Origin: UBA6183 sp964603255
GTDB taxonomy: Bacteria; Bacteroidota; Bacteroidia; UKL13-3
Direction: 5' to 3'
DNA: 7,583 nt
NCBI GenBank assembly: GCA_964603255.1
Contig: CAZRVA010000133.1
Coordinates: forward strand, 1 to 7,583
This document shows positions 6,487 to 7,583 of this stretch, in pieces. The notes beneath the pieces are model-generated. The model did not search any database. It saw only the letters and a list, made by a program, of their open reading frames with translations, and was not told where the DNA came from. Numbering within the stretch: position 1 is the stretch's first letter; every line of letters starts with the position of its first letter. Both the position numbers and the translations under genes were made by a program.

Positions 6487-7583
6487 GAACAAACCTCCCC
6501 ATATAACTTCATGAATTGTGCATATTGAACTTCACTGCTAAAGTTATTTTTTGCAATTAAAACCGATTGTTCTTTTAACGATTGCAATTGAGGTTCATTT
6601 AATAGTTTTTTGATGGCGATTGCTAAATCATTTACATTACCTGGTGTAACTAAAACACCATTACCATCAACCATTTCAATCAAACCACCTGTATTAGAAA
6701 AAATAACAGCATTGCTATTTGCCAATGCCTCTAAAGCAAACATTGATACACCCTCGTACAAAGATGGCAAAATCACCACATCCGATTGCTGCAACAATTT
6801 CAATATTTCATCATGGTTCATTTCCGGTGTTAACTTCACAAAATCATATGCACTTACTTGTTCATTAAAGTACGTAAAACAATTTCCGTTTCCAATAATA
6901 TGGATTTGTGCATTTGCAAGCTTCAAGTCTTGTTTTACAACTTCAAGAGCTTGTAAAAACACATCAAAACCCTTTTGCTTAAAGCCTTCTTCATCCATGC
7001 GCCCTAGCATTACAAAGGTAATTGGAGCGGATTTTACTGTATTATTTTGCGTAACAATTTCAACAGTATTAGTTAAAACATGTTTGCTTCGCAAAGTTGT
7101 GGTGTGAAGTACTTTGTGTTGTGCATATGCTAAATGATACATATTGGTAGCGCACAAATGTTTAATTTTTTTTCCCGACAAAAATTGCCAAAACCACCTG
7201 CGTAACTTGTATTTTTTATGTTTACCAATGTGTAAATATTCAGTATCACTGGTTGAATGAAACCTTACGGTTGTTTTATTTAATATTGAATTTGATAAGA
7301 AATAAGGCAACAAAGGCACATCACCTGTTTCAATTAACACCAAATTATAATTACGTTGGTTATCAAGTTTACTGATGTAGGATGCTTGTTTATAGTATTG
7401 ATAAAACAACCCCAAACCCCAAATTTCCAATGCAGGATTGTATCGATATACCTTTAAATTATGATGCTTAAAAGGTTCCTCTTCACCCTTATTTAGTAGT
7501 TGTGGGGTAACTACATCCACCTCAAAACCATTGTTCAACAAGTTTGAAATTAGCTGTTTAAACGCCTGAGTATATCCACTAAC
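6483..7583 (-). CDS. Family 4 glycosyltransferase (GT-B fold), 5' end cut by window edge
   Basis: 366 residues are visible and the frame stays open to base 7583, so the true start lies outside the window. The visible N-terminus VSGYTQAFKQLISN followed by NNGFEVDVVTP is the acceptor-domain opening of GT4 enzymes (substrate loop, helix, then a GHEV-like strand), so only the first 10-20 residues are probably missing. The C-terminal donor domain shows VMLGRMDEEGFKQKGFDVFLQAL (about 191-213), IHIIGNGN (about 227-234), and the E-x7-E motif EGVSMFALE at 277-285, within LPSLYEGVSMFALEAL, then NTGGLIEMVDGNGVLVTPGN. This places it among retaining GT4 enzymes using a nucleotide-sugar donor; sugar and acceptor are unknown. 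A TTG at 7541 could be mistaken for a start but lies inside the conserved N-terminal fold. The stop TGA overlaps the GT2 start as ATGA, so the two are co-transcribed and probably translationally coupled. Likely part of a longer polysaccharide gene cluster beyond the right edge. Confidence 0.93.
   Translation of the reverse strand, partial: VSGYTQAFKQLISNLLNNGFEVDVVTPQLLNKGEEEPFKHHNLKVYRYNPALEIWGLGLFYQYYKQASYISKLDNQRNYNLVLIETGDVPLLPYFLSNSILNKTTVRFHSTSDTEYLHIGKHKKYKLRRWFWQFLSGKKIKHLCATNMYHLAYAQHKVLHTTTLRSKHVLTNTVEIVTQNNTVKSAPITFVMLGRMDEEGFKQKGFDVFLQALEVVKQDLKLANAQIHIIGNGNCFTYFNEQVSAYDFVKLTPEMNHDEILKLLQQSDVVILPSLYEGVSMFALEALANSNAVIFSNTGGLIEMVDGNGVLVTPGNVNDLAIAIKKLLNEPQLQSLKEQSVLIAKNNFSSEVQYAQFMKLYGEVCS
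6494..6500 (-). promoter_or_regulatory. Shine-Dalgarno-like site for the GT2 gene
   Basis: GGGGAGG on the minus strand, containing the core GGAGG, lies 7 bases before the GT2 ATG and within the last codons of the GT4 gene (reading Gly-Glu-Val). Spacing is ideal for a ribosome-binding site and helps choose the ATG at 6486. Bacteroidota rarely use such sites, so it may be partly a coincidence of coding, or may help re-initiation at the ATGA junction. Confidence 0.45.

Noticed and set aside
6490..6492. TTG as the start of the GT2 gene
   Set aside because: The ATG at 6486 is two codons downstream, forms a standard ATGA overlap with the GT4 stop and has a well-placed GGAGG.
6274..6528. 84-codon plus-strand frame across the GT4/GT2 junction
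   Set aside because: It is antisense to both glycosyltransferases, and the composition is that of a complementary-strand shadow.
6610..7107. 165-codon open frame on the plus strand opposite the GT4 gene
   Set aside because: It lies wholly antisense to a clearly conserved glycosyltransferase, has no recognisable domain, and its length is explained by the shadow of the coding strand.
7539..7541. TTG as the start of the GT4 gene
   Set aside because: The frame remains open to the window edge and the upstream residues VSGYTQAFKQLISN belong to the conserved GT4 N-terminal fold, so the gene is truncated by the window rather than starting here.

Overview
The window reads as an ordinary chromosomal segment of a Bacteroidota bacterium. 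The sequence is AT-rich. It carries a TamL-type Omp85 lipoprotein and a secreted PepSY-like (DUF2874) protein, both typical of that phylum. Candidate promoters resemble the Bacteroidota TTTG / TAnnTTTG pattern, and lepA has no Shine-Dalgarno site. I cannot place it more finely than phylum.

Layout, left to right. (1) 25-474 (+): small exported PepSY-like protein, closed by an intrinsic terminator at 493-525. (2) 531-2846 (-): TamL-like outer-membrane lipoprotein with a C-terminal Omp85 barrel, convergent with the first gene. (3) 2827-3576 (+): SPOUT/TrmH-family RNA 2'-O-methyltransferase, divergent from tamL, the two genes overlapping by 20 bp at their start codons. (4) 3664-5451 (+): complete lepA (elongation factor 4) with a -7-like box almost touching its ATG. 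(5) 5472-5507: near-perfect inverted repeat acting as a shared terminator between lepA and the convergent glycosyltransferase. (6) 5503-6486 (-) and 6483-7583 (-): a GT2 and a GT4 glycosyltransferase joined by an ATGA stop/start overlap. The GT4 gene runs off the right edge, so its start is missing. No stretch of 300 bases lacks a gene.

Functionally there are three blocks. The first is cell-envelope biogenesis: TamL, with the PepSY-like protein as an exported neighbour of unknown role. The second is translation and RNA modification: the methyltransferase and LepA. The third is the end of a surface-polysaccharide or glycolipid operon: GT4 followed by GT2, reading leftward, with more genes probably beyond base 7583.

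I did not find a defence system, mobile element, CRISPR array, RNA gene or evidently new system. The most distinctive features are at the level of gene architecture: the overlapping divergent start sites with a 9-bp direct repeat and possible promoter inside the opposing gene, the possible near-leaderless lepA transcript, the terminator that includes the stop codon of the convergent gene, and a Shine-Dalgarno-like sequence before a coupled start in a phylum that rarely uses one.
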